Assembly (NCBI GenBank): GCA_910589415.1
Contig: OU342630.1
Location: 77,992,186-78,056,185, forward strand
DNA length: 64,000 nucleotides
Source of the DNA: Malachius bipustulatus
Lineage: Eukaryota > Arthropoda > Insecta > Coleoptera > Melyridae
Direction: 5' to 3'
Shown: positions 11,352 through 23,000 of the stretch, piece after piece
Numbering within the stretch: position 1 is the stretch's first letter
Layout of the letters: every line of letters begins with the position of its first letter
The notes under the pieces: generated by a model
Database searches by the model: none
What the model was told of the DNA's origin: nothing
Seen by the model: the letters and a program-made list of their open reading frames with translations, nothing else
Program-made: the position numbers and the translations under genes

Positions 11352-12397
11352 CATACAGGGTGGTCCAACAAAAACGTACCGGGCCTAATAACTTGGAAAG
11401 TGAAGATGTACGCGAAAAAGGCCGAAACAGGTCAATTTTGTTATTGAGAGGGACATATTTGGGGGACAAATTTAACCACCCAAAGTCATCCCCTTGACAG
11501 GGGTAGCTACCCCTTTGCTTATCATCAAAGTGCGAGCGATACATTATTCGAAAAAATAAATAAAACACTAATGTTTTATTTGTCATCGATTAGTATGCAT
11601 AGATTCTACAAAGTACCTAAGGGTTGTAAATATAAAACTCAATTTTTGTGTTTTGCTTAAACAGTGGTCCCATAAAAACGAAACAGTCCTAATAACTCGG
11701 AAACTGAAGATGTATGCTAAAAACGCTGAAACAGGTCAATTTTGTTTGACCAGTTTGGTGAGGGGGACAACTTTTGACGGAGAAAGTATAGCCCAAACTT
11801 TTTTTATCAACATTTGCTTCAATGATACGGTAAGCTGTTTAGAGAAATCGATTTAATTTTTCAATTTTTCAGGAAATTCATTAGTGACATTTCAAAGGTC
11901 CATATACATATACTTCGGAACAAGTAGACGAAAATACAAATATATATAAAAAAAGCAATAGGTAGGGAATCAAAAGTACTTTTCAACAAGGTATCACTTG
12001 ACCCCCATTCGAATTTGAAAACATTTGGGGGATGCTACCCTCGCTTGGCAGTTTGGACTTTACTTTCTACGTCAAAAGTTGTCCCCCTTGAGAAACAAAG
12101 TTGATCTGTTTCTGTGTTTTTCGGTACATCCTTAGTTTCCAAGTTATTAGGCCTAGCTTTCGTTAGGCTACCCTGTGTTTAGACAAAACTCAAAAGATGA
12201 GATATTGTTTTTGTAAAGAGAATTTATGTATCGCTCGATATCTGTTCCCTATGATAATAAGAAAAGTGGTACCTCTGCCAAGGAGATGAACTTGGGTGGT
12301 TAAATTTGTTCCCTTCGATAACAAAATTAACATATTTCGTTTTTTTTTCGCGAATATCTTCAGTTTCCAAGTTATTAAGCCAGGGTCACCCTGTATT
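11352..12397. mobile_element. Nested foldback elements, family D
   Basis: The outer pair is ACATACAGGGTGGTCC (from 11352) against the right end ..GGGTCACCCTGTA (to 12397). Both carry CCTAATAACTTGGAAAGTGAAG or its complement. Inside lies a second pair of the same family, about 11662 (GTGGTCCCATAAAAACGAAAC) against ..GGCTACCCTGTG at 12177. Arms share AAACAGGTCAATTTTGTT and GGGGGACAA. This looks like a foldback inserted into a relative. No coding frame. Confidence 0.75.
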
Positions 12398-13632
12398 AAT
12401 AAGTAATGCATGCATGTTCATATAACCGAGAAGTTCAAACTTACATACCTACCTATTGTTTCATCTATACTTACTTATACCTAACAAATATATTCAAGAC
12501 ATTTGCAACAGAAACTTATCTCGACTACTTTTATTTAATTTTTTTATGATGCAATACAAAATTAGCTTTAAGTAATAAAAATCTTTGCATGTAATATAAA
12601 TTAATGTGTTCCATCCACATTCCGATTTAGTCTATAAAATAAGTATGGTGATAATAAGTAGAGGGTCCTTAAAACGGGACACAATTCTAACGAAGTATGT
12701 ATGCAGGAGTGAGAATGTATCGCTGTTTTGAAAGTTGTATTCCAGATTTTCATAATTGTTGAAATTAGAATAGTTTTAATTTTTTTACTCATTAATTAAT
12801 TATTATTAATTAATTAATTGTGGGGAACATTTTCTTTCTTAATATGTTCTTAATATACATACTAGTTTTAAATTAGGTGTCTTTCATTATGGTACCGCAA
12901 TTGGTTAAAAAATGGTGACTCAATAAGTACTTAGAGATTTGTTTTTGAAATTAAATCAATAATTTTTGAATTTTACCGGCTTATTAACTTCAATAAATAG
13001 CAGTTGAGGCGCGTTGCCTATGAAACGGCGAACGCAAGTGGAGTGTTTCATGTTTCTTGATAAAAATTATTGCTTGGATGGAATATTTCTCTAGAAATTA
13101 CAAGCTTCTTAGAAAAGGTGCTCACTTTTGTCCTTATCCAGTGATTAAGCAGTGAAAGTAATCCCCGTGACAGTTTTCACCAAGATTTTTTTGCGTGTTT
13201 AGCATGGCTTGCAATATCATGTAGATCAGTTCACAGAGTTACCGAACAAGGATTTGTTGATTTGAAAACTTCCGAAGCAACCGATTTCGTGAAAGAGATC
13301 TTGTAAAGATCGACTTATCTATTATAATATACCGATACCCTAACCAGCCAGATTTTGCAAGCTTAAATGTGATTTCTTTCTATGAATTTACATTGAGGAC
13401 TCATTGAGGATATTTTGTGTGAGACTGTTAACGAAGTCAAGTCAAGTAATCGAGAGGAAAAGTTCGTCGAAATAAACGATACACCAGGCGAACAGTTATA
13501 GAGTGCCTTTAGTGGAGTGAGAAACCGTTTATTAAAATGTGTCTAGCAGAATCACTAAATGTGTTTTATGAGAATGTCCATAAAGTGAGTGCCTATTTTA
13601 TTAACGTTTTTGATAGTTTTTTATTAACTGTT
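12398..13632. other. No recognised feature
   Basis: AT-rich spacer. A TTAATTAATTAATTATTATTAATTAATTAATT type run lies near 12790-12820. No gene signal. Confidence 0.4.
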
Positions 13633-13636
13633 CTAA

Positions 13637-14101
13637 CACGTTGACTGCCAGCCTGGTCTATAAGACCGAGGATCCTATATCGCACCACGCCATCACGGTC
13701 TATGAGACCGATGTCGTAGTGAGTCGCTCGCGCCGTCTCGGTCTATAAGACCGTGTCACAAAGTTGATCCCACAGCGCCACGAACGTGTTTTCTTATGGA
13801 CCTGCTCATGCATTTAGACCGAGTCGGCCACAAGGAACGTTTAAAGTTTTCATTTTTACATCATTTGCATGGTGCTTTTGAGGGTGAAAATTATACATAG
13901 ACCGCCAACTCGGTCTATAAGACCGAGTCATTTTTTTATGTATCATTACGCCATTTTTGAAAATTTTTGAAAAATTGACTTTTATTTCGACCAATATATA
14001 GAGTTCTATCAATGGCACCAAATGGCCCCAGGGGAAAATTTTACTCAAAACACCTTGGCGCCATGGGAAATATAGGCAAAAACACCATGGCAGTCAACGT
14101 G
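13637..14101. mobile_element. 465-bp MITE with 14-bp TIRs and repeated CGGTCTATAAGACCG hairpins
   Basis: Perfect TIRs CACGTTGACTGCCA (13637-13650) and TGGCAGTCAACGTG (14088-14101), flanked by CTAA on both sides (13633-13636 and 14102-14105). A 4-bp CTAA duplication and CAC-type ends suggest a piggyBac-like origin (TTAA is usual), but this is only inference. The interior holds at least three near-palindromic GGTCTATAAGACC-type units (about 13655, 13739, 13911) and degenerate ones (13697, 13816). Confidence 0.8.
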
Positions 14102-14105
14102 CTAA

Positions 14106-14788
14106 CCTAACAAAATCAAGAGCTGTCAGGTGGAAAGAGTGGATTAAGTTAAGACAAACCTCTTTGTGTCAGGGCCTACTCCAAAACGGATTTGTTCTCG
14201 AACACCCCTTATTATTGTGAATTAGGGTAGTTGACAGACAGTTTTTGTCATTAAATAATGAATTTGAAGGGAATTTTTACAAACGAACTTGCTGCGGTTG
14301 CGTCTAGACCAGCTTCAGCAAAGAATTGTTTTTTTTATTCTGTGGTTGTGCGTCAGACGGATACGTCCGCCGTTTCATAGGGAACGCAGCTTTACATGAT
14401 AGTAATGTTGTAATATGCCAAATTTCGCTGTTCTCGAAATTGAACTCTCTTGCAACATTTTAAGAATTATATTTTGGAAAAAAATTGGGCTCAGTAAAAT
14501 AGAATGGCTGTTGGGAGATGCAGCTAATCGTCTCTAGATTGTTCGCATAGTCATTGTCCTCAAGAAAGCACTAGATAAATGATTTATTGACTTTAGAGGG
14601 CATGATCTTTCCGGTCAGATAGTTATGTTACTTTTGCGAAAAATTACCCGGCCATGCAGGAAAACTATTCCGCAATAAAGCAACAGTTTCTATCGAAGTG
14701 GGGCCCGCGTAACGCCATCTAGCTTGTAGTGGGTAATAAATAACCTCTGGTGGATTTTTTATTTGTTGATTAGTTGATTAGAATTGAC
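14106..14788. other. No recognised feature
   Basis: AT-rich spacer between two mobile elements. Nothing recognised. Confidence 0.4.
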
Positions 14789-15550
14789 TATACAGAGTGT
14801 ATCTTTAATATTGCAAAAAAAAATTTAAGGCAGATTCTTTGGGCAGAAATAAACAAAAAATTTTCATTAATGTGTGTCCGCAAATGCACCGTTTTCGAGA
14901 TTAACACCCGTATTCACAAACGATAATTTCCTAAATAATTATTACGTAATCAATTATACCCATCTCACTCTAACGCATAAAAACTGCATACCTCCATCCC
15001 ATTTATTTAATTATTTTCGAGATAGGTATTACAGGATACAAACGCTTTGTGAATACGGACCTAAGGGTGTCAAAAAGGAAAATTTTCCCAGTTTTTTGAA
15101 GATATCTCGGGAACCGTAAAATATACAGAACTCATCTTTCGTACAGATCTTATCAATGATTTTAGCTAATTTTTAATGCTAACTATAAAGCGCAATTTTA
15201 ACCACCAATAATTCCTAACGCTTTTTTCGAGAAAAATTTACATTTAGAATGAAAAACTGGCTTTCGATGCTTCAAAACATATGCGTCGGGAAATGAAGGG
15301 CAAAAAGACTTCTCTCATTCTTGAGATCTCCGCAAATGGCACATGAAAAAAATTGACTTGATTCTAAAAAAGTAGCTAATATTAATGATAAAACATGTAC
15401 AAAAGCTGAGCTCTATGTCTCAAACGGCTCTTGAGATATCTTAAAAAAATTGGAAAAATTTCCGAACACACGTTAATAGAAAATTCTTTGTTTATTTTTG
15501 ACCAATCTGTCTTTAATATTTCTCGTAATAATAAAGATACACCCTGTATA
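14789..15550. mobile_element. Foldback family B element with nested MITE
   Basis: Ends TATACAGAGTGTATCTTTAA and ..AAAGATACACCCTGTATA are inverted copies. Inner arms continue through AAATAAACAAAAAATTTTC against GAAAATTCTTTGTTTATTTTTG. The interior shares CTCGGGAACCGTA, TATCAATGATTTTAGCTA and AAACATGTACAAAAGCTGAG with the copy at 60806-61481. It is interrupted by a 157-bp MITE at 14905. Confidence 0.8.
14905..15061. mobile_element. Harbinger-like MITE, copy 1 (TAA duplication)
   Basis: Left end CACCCGTATTCACAAACG and right end CTTTGTGAATACGGACC are imperfect inverted repeats, flanked by TAA on both sides (14902-14904, 15062-15064). The interior (AATCAATTATACCCATCTCACTC) is shared with the cleaner copy at 49143. 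The 3-bp TWA duplication is typical of PIF/Harbinger. It sits inside foldback family B, so it is younger than that insertion. Confidence 0.8.
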
Positions 15551-16599
15551 CAGTTACAGTATTACACAGTTTGTAGCATTTCGTAACACCAATTGACAGT
15601 TCATTGAACAACAAGAACATTTTAACACCTTGAGCCCCTTAAAACATAGACAGAGTTAGGTAAAAAGCACAACTTTCACGACTGGCTATAGGGCCATATT
15701 TATTTTCAGATTGCTGCTGTGTTCTCATTTACATGGGTAAAAATTGACATGGAAATGAAGATAAATAAATTGTGTATTTAATAATTTTTTTCAGAATTCA
15801 TGTTGAATACTTATACCATGCATGTGTCTCACTTTTAAGGTCATATTACGTTTTCTGACACTATAAGATCTTTTGGAGTTCTATTTCGTGGAAAAAAATT
15901 GTAAGCACACTGAATCAATGGTAGATTTCTCGTTAAAGCGTTCCTTTGGAGCTGTTGCCATTTTTTGCTGATTTTTAGTTAATAAGAGCGACACCTAATT
16001 CTGTTTCCAGGACTTTTTGTTTAATTTTTTTTCAATCGAACAGAAGCCTAGTAGTTGTTAGCGGTTTCGTATCAACAATCGAAGTTTTCGAATTTTTTGA
16101 TGCGATCGTAAATTATTGCGTGATCATTTGGCGTTTACCATTATAAATATAACAGCAAAGAAAATATTTTCGAAAAATTAGAAAAGCTCTTTCATTATAA
16201 TACAATGGTTTTCTCCAGTGGCGTAACTAGCGTGTTTTTCTTTTTGATTTTCACATTGCCGTAATTTATGTCATTATGTATTTATTTATTTTGTAGGTAA
16301 TATTGTTTGAATTTATCCATTTTTTTCTAGATATATTGCTTATGTATGAGTTATTTATTTTCATATAGGTACACTAGCTCTAAATTTATAACTCGAAGTA
16401 CTTATTGGGACTCCCCTTATATGTTCAAAACTAGCTGGTTTCTAATTTCCAAATAAAAATTTGAGATCTTTAGCAGATCTATTCTAAAACTTTTTGAAAA
16501 CTTTCTAGATTATCCAAAAAAGATCACAAATAGTCTAGTCGGTAAAACAAAAAATGTAGCTACCAAAAGTTCATAACAATTTTTTCCACAAATGTTCCT
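15551..16599. other. No recognised feature
   Basis: AT-rich. No exon-like frame and no recognised repeat end. Confidence 0.4.
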
Positions 16600-17550
16600 T
16601 CAAGAATTGTAAGTGAAGAGATTATGGAACATAAATCCACAAAAATAAGTGCTGGGGGTACAACGCGTCCCCCCCCCCGCCTCCCCAGAAACCATCACTT
16701 TTGAGAAAAAAGGATTTTCTTTCTAATAACTGGTTATCCTTTGGATATATCAAAAAATACTTATTAGAAAAAAAGAAAGCTTGAGTGATTTCTTAAAAAA
16801 GGTACCTTGTAATAGTACCTATGTCATAGTTTTTGAGTTATTCGATATTTAGAAAATTGCAAATTTTGTATTTTTGATGCCCGGGAATTTTAGTTTATTT
16901 TAAAATTTTTGGCGTGCAGCTTATAGAAAAAATAAAATTACTCGAAAACCAAACAGTCTATAAAAATCTACCATAAAAATTAAAATGGGTTTTGAATGGG
17001 ACATAATTTACAACGTTTTTTGCCATTCTCATAATATATTATGAATAAGTACAATAGTAAAATTGTCTGTCGGTTTTTGCTATTTTAAGTATTTGTAGGC
17101 CCAATAAAAATAATTGATATATCAATTTTACATTATGCAATTTCACCAGCATAATAAAATTTGCCAAATTTTTATTATTGCCTAAAAATTAAAATAAAAA
17201 CAAAACAAATTGAAAATGTAGTTTTTTAATATTAAAAAATTACGAAATATTCTTATACGATAAGTGTACTTAAAACGAATTTTTAGCTACATTTTCAATT
17301 TATTTTGGTCTTTGTTAAATTCTTTATAAATATTAAAAAAAAAATTGCAAAAAATTGGCTAACTTTAATATTATGGTAAAGATGTAAGACGATTTTTTTT
17401 AATTTATAAATTTTTCTAGGACATGGCAACCTACGAAAAAATACAAGACACCTTTTTTTAGAAAATCACTTAAGCTTTCTTTTTTTATAATAACCATTTT
17501 TTAAATATATCCAACGATTAATGAGTTATTAGCAACAATTACCTTTTTCA
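16600..17550. repeat. Foldback family I, copy 1
   Basis: The left arm around 16700-16930 (AATAACTGGTTATCCTTTGGATATAT, then GAAAGCTTGAGTGATTT) recurs in reverse complement around 17440-17540 (AAATCACTTAAGCTTTCTTTT, then AATATATCCAACGATTA). A direct-orientation copy of the left half lies at 48525-49139. A run of C at 16670 is part of the shared block. No coding content. Confidence 0.65.
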
Positions 17551-18614
17551 CTAAAGTGGTGCGGTGTTTTTTTGAGTATAACAATAACAATAATAATAAT
17601 TATTGAAGGAAAATCTTAGATAAGATTTTGTATCAAATTTTGGTACTTTTTTTTACTTTACCGACGGGACTAAAAATGAAGAAGTATAATAAATTTAAAA
17701 TAGATAAATAAATTGAAATGATTGTTGCCTTCTTCCCATCTGTGATTTTGAAAATGAGATTTATTTAAAACTTAAATGATTATAAAAGTGTAACAATATA
17801 ATGTGATAAGGGACCATAACGTGACGTTAAAAGAGCAAACATGAAACGACGAATAATACTTTCGTCTAAGTGAATTTAAAGGTACTGTTAGAACGAAAAA
17901 GTGTTATTAATCTTGCTTAGTAAATGTTTTGATATTGTGTCTTTGTATTCAAATTGATGGTGCTGAATTATAATATAAAGTATGTAAGGCTCATTAGGCA
18001 GGTAAAATGTTGAAAATAATCTTATAAAAATTGTTTTTTTTTAAATAATTGTAAATTTTAATTTTGGAAAAAAAACTTTTACCTGCTCAAGGAAATGAAG
18101 AAGTTCTGAGCATTCAATTATATTTCTGTATGTCCACATATGGCAGATTCTGCCGCATCAAACTTTGTACAAACAAATACCTATAATAACTATAATAATT
18201 ATAATAATACTTATTGTCTAAATAATCTATATGTGATGTAAATTTGTTCAATGTGCTATTTTATTAATGTGTTTTATATTTTTTCACCACTTTATTGTAA
18301 CTGAAACTTTAACTGGAATTTGTAATCATATACGACTAAGATTTCTTTTATATAATTATATTATACCTTATTATTAATTGTGAGTGTAGTATTTTAATAA
18401 TTTTTATTAAAAAATGCCAGAAGACTGTTTAAGTTTTGTTTTATTGCTTATAAAGCTCTGGGATAAAGTGTTTACCTATTTATGGTTTCTTTAGAAAACA
18501 ATCGATACCACAATGGGGTATTCTTTATATAAAAAATTACACTTAGGTAAAATGGAAAATGAAGGAGCAAAATTAAGTAGTTACCTACTGATGATGTAAT
18601 TAAGCTCCATACCT
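17551..18614. other. No recognised feature
   Basis: Very AT-rich spacer upstream of the transporter gene. Nothing recognised. Confidence 0.4.
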
Positions 18615-18745
18615 AAATGGCGCGTGACAAAATAGCGCACGACAAAAATGCGCGTCGAAAATAGAGCTGCGACAAATCAGCGCATGACAAAAAAGCGCAT
18701 GACAAAATAGCGCTACAACGAAATAGCGCATGAACATAATAGCTC
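18615..18745. repeat. Tandem minisatellite, unit GACAAAATAGCGCAT
   Basis: About eight imperfect copies of a 14-17 base unit alternating a CG-containing half (AGCGCATG / TGCGCGTC) with ACAAAA. The regular GCGC in otherwise AT-rich DNA stands out. Function unknown; such arrays occur inside some insect DNA transposons. Confidence 0.8.
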
Positions 18746-19338
18746 GTACCGCTTCACCTTTTATATTATGTTAAATTAACAACGAATCTGCTCTGACAAA
18801 GACCATCATTTCACGACGCTTTCTTTTATCGTTATATGGACAAATTTCTGTAAATACCTACATACGGCCGGGTGTCATAAACTAGTGGGACAAGCTTCTG
18901 CGTGTGTTTCCTGCGCACCCCCGTTCGAAGATATTGTTTCTCAGATCAAGCAATCATTTCAATTTTTTTTTTTTACTATTCTAAAATTTTTATACGTGCT
19001 TGGTTTTGAAGATGTTAATTGCAACTGTGGGTCATTGACAAATTCGATGTTTTAGAAAAAAAATCTAAAAAATAATAATCCACTGTAATTCTGGCAAGGG
19101 TTTTTGTTAAACATTAATTTTATTACCTACATCACTGAAACCTATAATTTTCAATTTTTTTTTGATAATGTCAAGTTCTTGGCATAGCCTAAAACAGTGA
19201 GTTTTTTTTAAGGAGGGAGCATCGGTTTTAACTATGAAGGTAAGGCAAGGTCGCTCCATTACGGTAATTATGGGTTCGAGAACTTGCTCATTACCCAGCC
19301 ACAAGAAAACCAATTAAATAGTAGAGTAGACTAGACGA
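18746..19338. other. No recognised feature
   Basis: AT-rich spacer. A short frame at 19107-19313 (- strand) has no recognisable motif and runs into the SINE. Confidence 0.35.
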
Positions 19339-19339
19339 A

Positions 19340-19436
19340 ACAGACAACCCCAGAGACCGAGAATCGAACTCAGTCCGAGGCAGGTCAACGGTTCAGCAGT
19401 CTGCACGCTTAACCACGAGGTCACCGTCGGCTCAGA
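19340..19436 (-). mobile_element. tRNA-derived SINE head
   Basis: On the - strand the sequence reads like a tRNA: GGTGACCTCGTGGTTAAGCG (A-box region with TGGTTAAG), then GAGTTCGATTCTCGG (B box, consensus GGTTCGANNCC). The spacing of about 45 bases is right for internal pol III promoters. It does not fold into a convincing functional tRNA end to end, so a SINE is the better call. Confidence 0.65.
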
Positions 19437-20093
19437 ACAGTGAGTTGATCAACGACTCATAGCCAAATAAGTTACAATATCTCCTAAACCAAGTCTCGTA
19501 TCAAAATTTTACAAGAGTGAAAAAAAAAAGATCTAAAAAACAATACCTCTGAACAAAAGGCGTAGACAGAAAAAAGTTGAGGGGTAAAAATATTCTGAAA
19601 CACCAAATACATAAAATTTACAACTATTTTACTATTTATATTTTTATATATTTTTAATTGTCTAATAAAACTCTTGGTGGCAAAGTAGGAAAAGAGATTA
19701 AAAAAAAAAAGAAATCTTTTTAAGATTATTAAATTCCAAGTGTAACAAATAAGTCGTAATAGCGATTTACACTGAAGCTATTATTAAAATTATTATTAGT
19801 TGTATACCTTTAAAACCTTTTTCTTGAACGCTGCCTTTTAATATGACTAAGTTTTTGACAATTATTGTTATTTGACAATAATTATGTTTCCTAGAAAATG
19901 TCAATATACCTAGTTTTTAAAATAAATGCTAAATTTATCAAGTTTTTTCGAGCTACTCATTGAGAAGAAGGCAAATATTTAATGGAAAATAAAACGGTGA
20001 GTAATAATTAAGAACATTTTTTTACAAAGCCCCTTTTATTATTATTATTTATATTATTTATAAAAAAGCTATAACTTGTTGTTATGTTTATAG
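19437..20093. other. Upstream region of the transporter gene
   Basis: Holds the last intron before the first recognised coding exon. A short ATGGAAAATAAAACG followed by a strong donor GTGAGT lies near 19982-20002 and looks like a first exon, but its phase does not fit exon 20094-20176. It may be a 5' UTR exon or chance. Confidence 0.3.
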
Positions 20094-20097
20094 ATCA

Positions 20098-23000
20098 ATG
20101 CATACCTATCCAAAATCCATTTACTGCATAATTATTTACGAATTTTGCGAGAGATTTTCCTTTTGTGGCATAAGGAGTAAGTGAAGATGAAATCATAGTT
20201 TTAATTATTAAAGAAATGCCCTATTCGATTAATGATTCCAGCAATACTTTCATTGTATTTGAGAAACGAGTTATTGCTCAGTGAAAACGCAGCTACTATA
20301 ATTTACCACATTTTCAATATGGCCTGTCATGCCGTCCCCATTTTAGGGGCTATTTGTGCCGATAGTTTTCTTGGACGATATAGGTAAGCGCCGAGTTTAA
20401 TAATTATACTTAATATTAACTTTTCTTCTACTACTACACTTCCATTGGATCGTCACCATTATGCCGCACATACCTCTCTTTACCGTTTTTCTTAGTTCTT
20501 CAAATAGCTTCAAACCGGTGGTCTCTGCCACCCTTTTCTTTCCATAACATTTTGTTTTCATCGCCAAATAATAATATTTTCCAAATAAAGCTATAGACGG
20601 TGTTGTTTGGAAAACGATACAAAGGGAGACGACATGCTTAGTTTAATGTCAAACCAGATTCACTGTTTTGCCGATGATAATACTCTTCACAGGGAATTTA
20701 GCTTTCTTACGCAGGTACCTTTAATATTTAAGTACCTTTAATACTTATTTCGGAAAATTCAGATGTGAAGATGAAAAAATGCAAAGCTATTGCATCTACT
20801 TTTTTATTACTTTACTACTTGAGCTCTCCCAGGTTTACATAAGTAGCTTATCTTACCAAAAATAATAAAGTTTTAAAAATAAAAAGCTAGAGATCGCTAT
20901 CACAACGGACAGCCAAGTGCCATCAAGGCGCGAGCTCATGCGTTGTCATTTCAAAATTTCAACAATACTTTGATCGAAGATCCTTCGTCAGTAGTCAACG
21001 CGGTTTTGAAATAAGAAGGAAAGTCTGGGTACAAGTAAATCGCTTAATATGTCCTAGCTCATGAAATTTCAACAGAAACAATAGACTGGTTACAGAATTC
21101 CAAACTCTTGTAAACAAAATCTACTTTAACAGCCAGATAACCTCAGTCCTCAGTCCCGATGCCGTAAAGTGATTGCAAAACTTTAAACCTATCTAAACAG
21201 GATGGTGTGTATTGGTTTTTATATGGTTTTTACTAGACTGTAACTTACAAAGCAAAAATGCTTCACCATGATGTCAACATGGCATCATAATGTCCTACAG
21301 ATCGTTCTCTTCCCCATGATCGACGAAACAAATGAAATGCAATATAATAAACTGAATATGTCAATTATTGTGCCACGACACACAGGTGTAGAAAGCTCAG
21401 TGAAGTTGGCACCCCTAGGTGCGAATTTTTATAAAGTGCATACGTCATTCGTTTGTCCACGATTTGTCCAACTAAAATTTTGGTTTTTTCACCCTCCAAA
21501 AATAAAGTTAAACATTTTTTAATTTTGCCGTAACTATTTTTTTAATGGTGGACAAACAAAAATTTTGGTTTGATAAACGTGAACAAACTTGTTGGACTGC
21601 AAGTTCAAACGATTGCTGTTTGAAAACTAATGAAATATGTTCCTTGGGGTGCTGGCGTCAATTTTTTTAATTTTGCTGTAACTCTTTTTTGAAAAATTTT
21701 GGTTGGACAAACGTAGACAAACGAATGCCGTTTAAATTTTATAAAAATTCGTACTTAGGGGTACCAACTTACCTGAGCTGGTGTGTAATAAAGCAACGAA
21801 AAGTCGGTAACCCAGCAAAGCGAGGAGTACTAACGCTGCTTATATTATCCTTTTGTGCACTAGGAAAAATGTTCTTAAAGACAAAATAAAAAAGGAGAAA
21901 AAACTAGTGGAAAGACCACCCCGTATCAAGACAGGTCGAATTTAAGCTTCGGGAACACAACCAAAAAAGATTTAATTGAAGCCTGCATCAAATTCAACAA
22001 AAACGGTTTGAAAATTCTTAGAAGTTTTCTTAAGGGGTATTCTTACGAGCAACTCTTGGAACACATCTTAGCCAGATTGTTCTATAATATGATCAAACCT
22101 GTATATTCTGAATGGAGGGGGTCGAAACCCCAATACATCATTCAACCCAATACATCAAACGCCAACAAAGATTTAATTGAAGCCTACAACAAACTTAACA
22201 AAAAAGGTTTGAAAAGTTTTGTAGGTACTGTTCTTACGAAATCATACTTCGTAGTCGTACTAATCAGATTACTAATAACCAATCAGATTTGTTAAATTTT
22301 GTATAAAACTTACTGTTGTTAGGAACTAAATAAAATTTAAATTAATGGCTAGGTTTATTGTGGGATTATCTCAACGTACCTATTGCATGAATACTTTGTA
22401 GGTAGACGATTTGAAATCGCGCATTAAAAGATTATTCTTAATCCTTATTACTGGATGCAATCGCCTTTATTATCAAGATAATGTAAAAACAGTGTTATCT
22501 AACTTATTATTTAGTCTCTTGTGTATTTGTGTATTGTCATTTTTAAATATTAATAATAAATTATTATAGCAGACTTAATTTTTTCTATTATACAGGGTGT
22601 CCTTATTTCTGAGTTCACTATGGGAATAGCTTAGAGATACAGGATCGGTTAAATTAGAGAAAAGATGCCCTATGTTTGTGTCTTTTTCGAAAAATGAATA
22701 AAATTTTTAGATCTTTGTTTGTTTAATGTATTAATTTTTGTTTTCCATGATTTTTTTTTATACCCAACGACATAAAAAACCGATTTGGCGTCTATAAGGA
22801 AAACAACAGTTGACTATGAAAACTCTGGGATCTAGTCGGCTTTGAAAATTTTTGAATTGTTAGATGGACTTTTGACGACTTATGTAAGGCTACAAAAATG
22901 ATCTATTAATTTCTAATATTAAAAAAAAATATTAAAGTTTACTAAAATTCTGGATTATGACAAAAACGCGATATCTCGATTTTTCAGTTTTTTTCAGGAG

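Noticed and set aside
19982..20002. ATGGAAAATAAAACG plus GTGAGT as transporter exon 1
   Set aside because: Ends in phase 0, whereas the next exon needs two carried bases; splicing would give the wrong frame.
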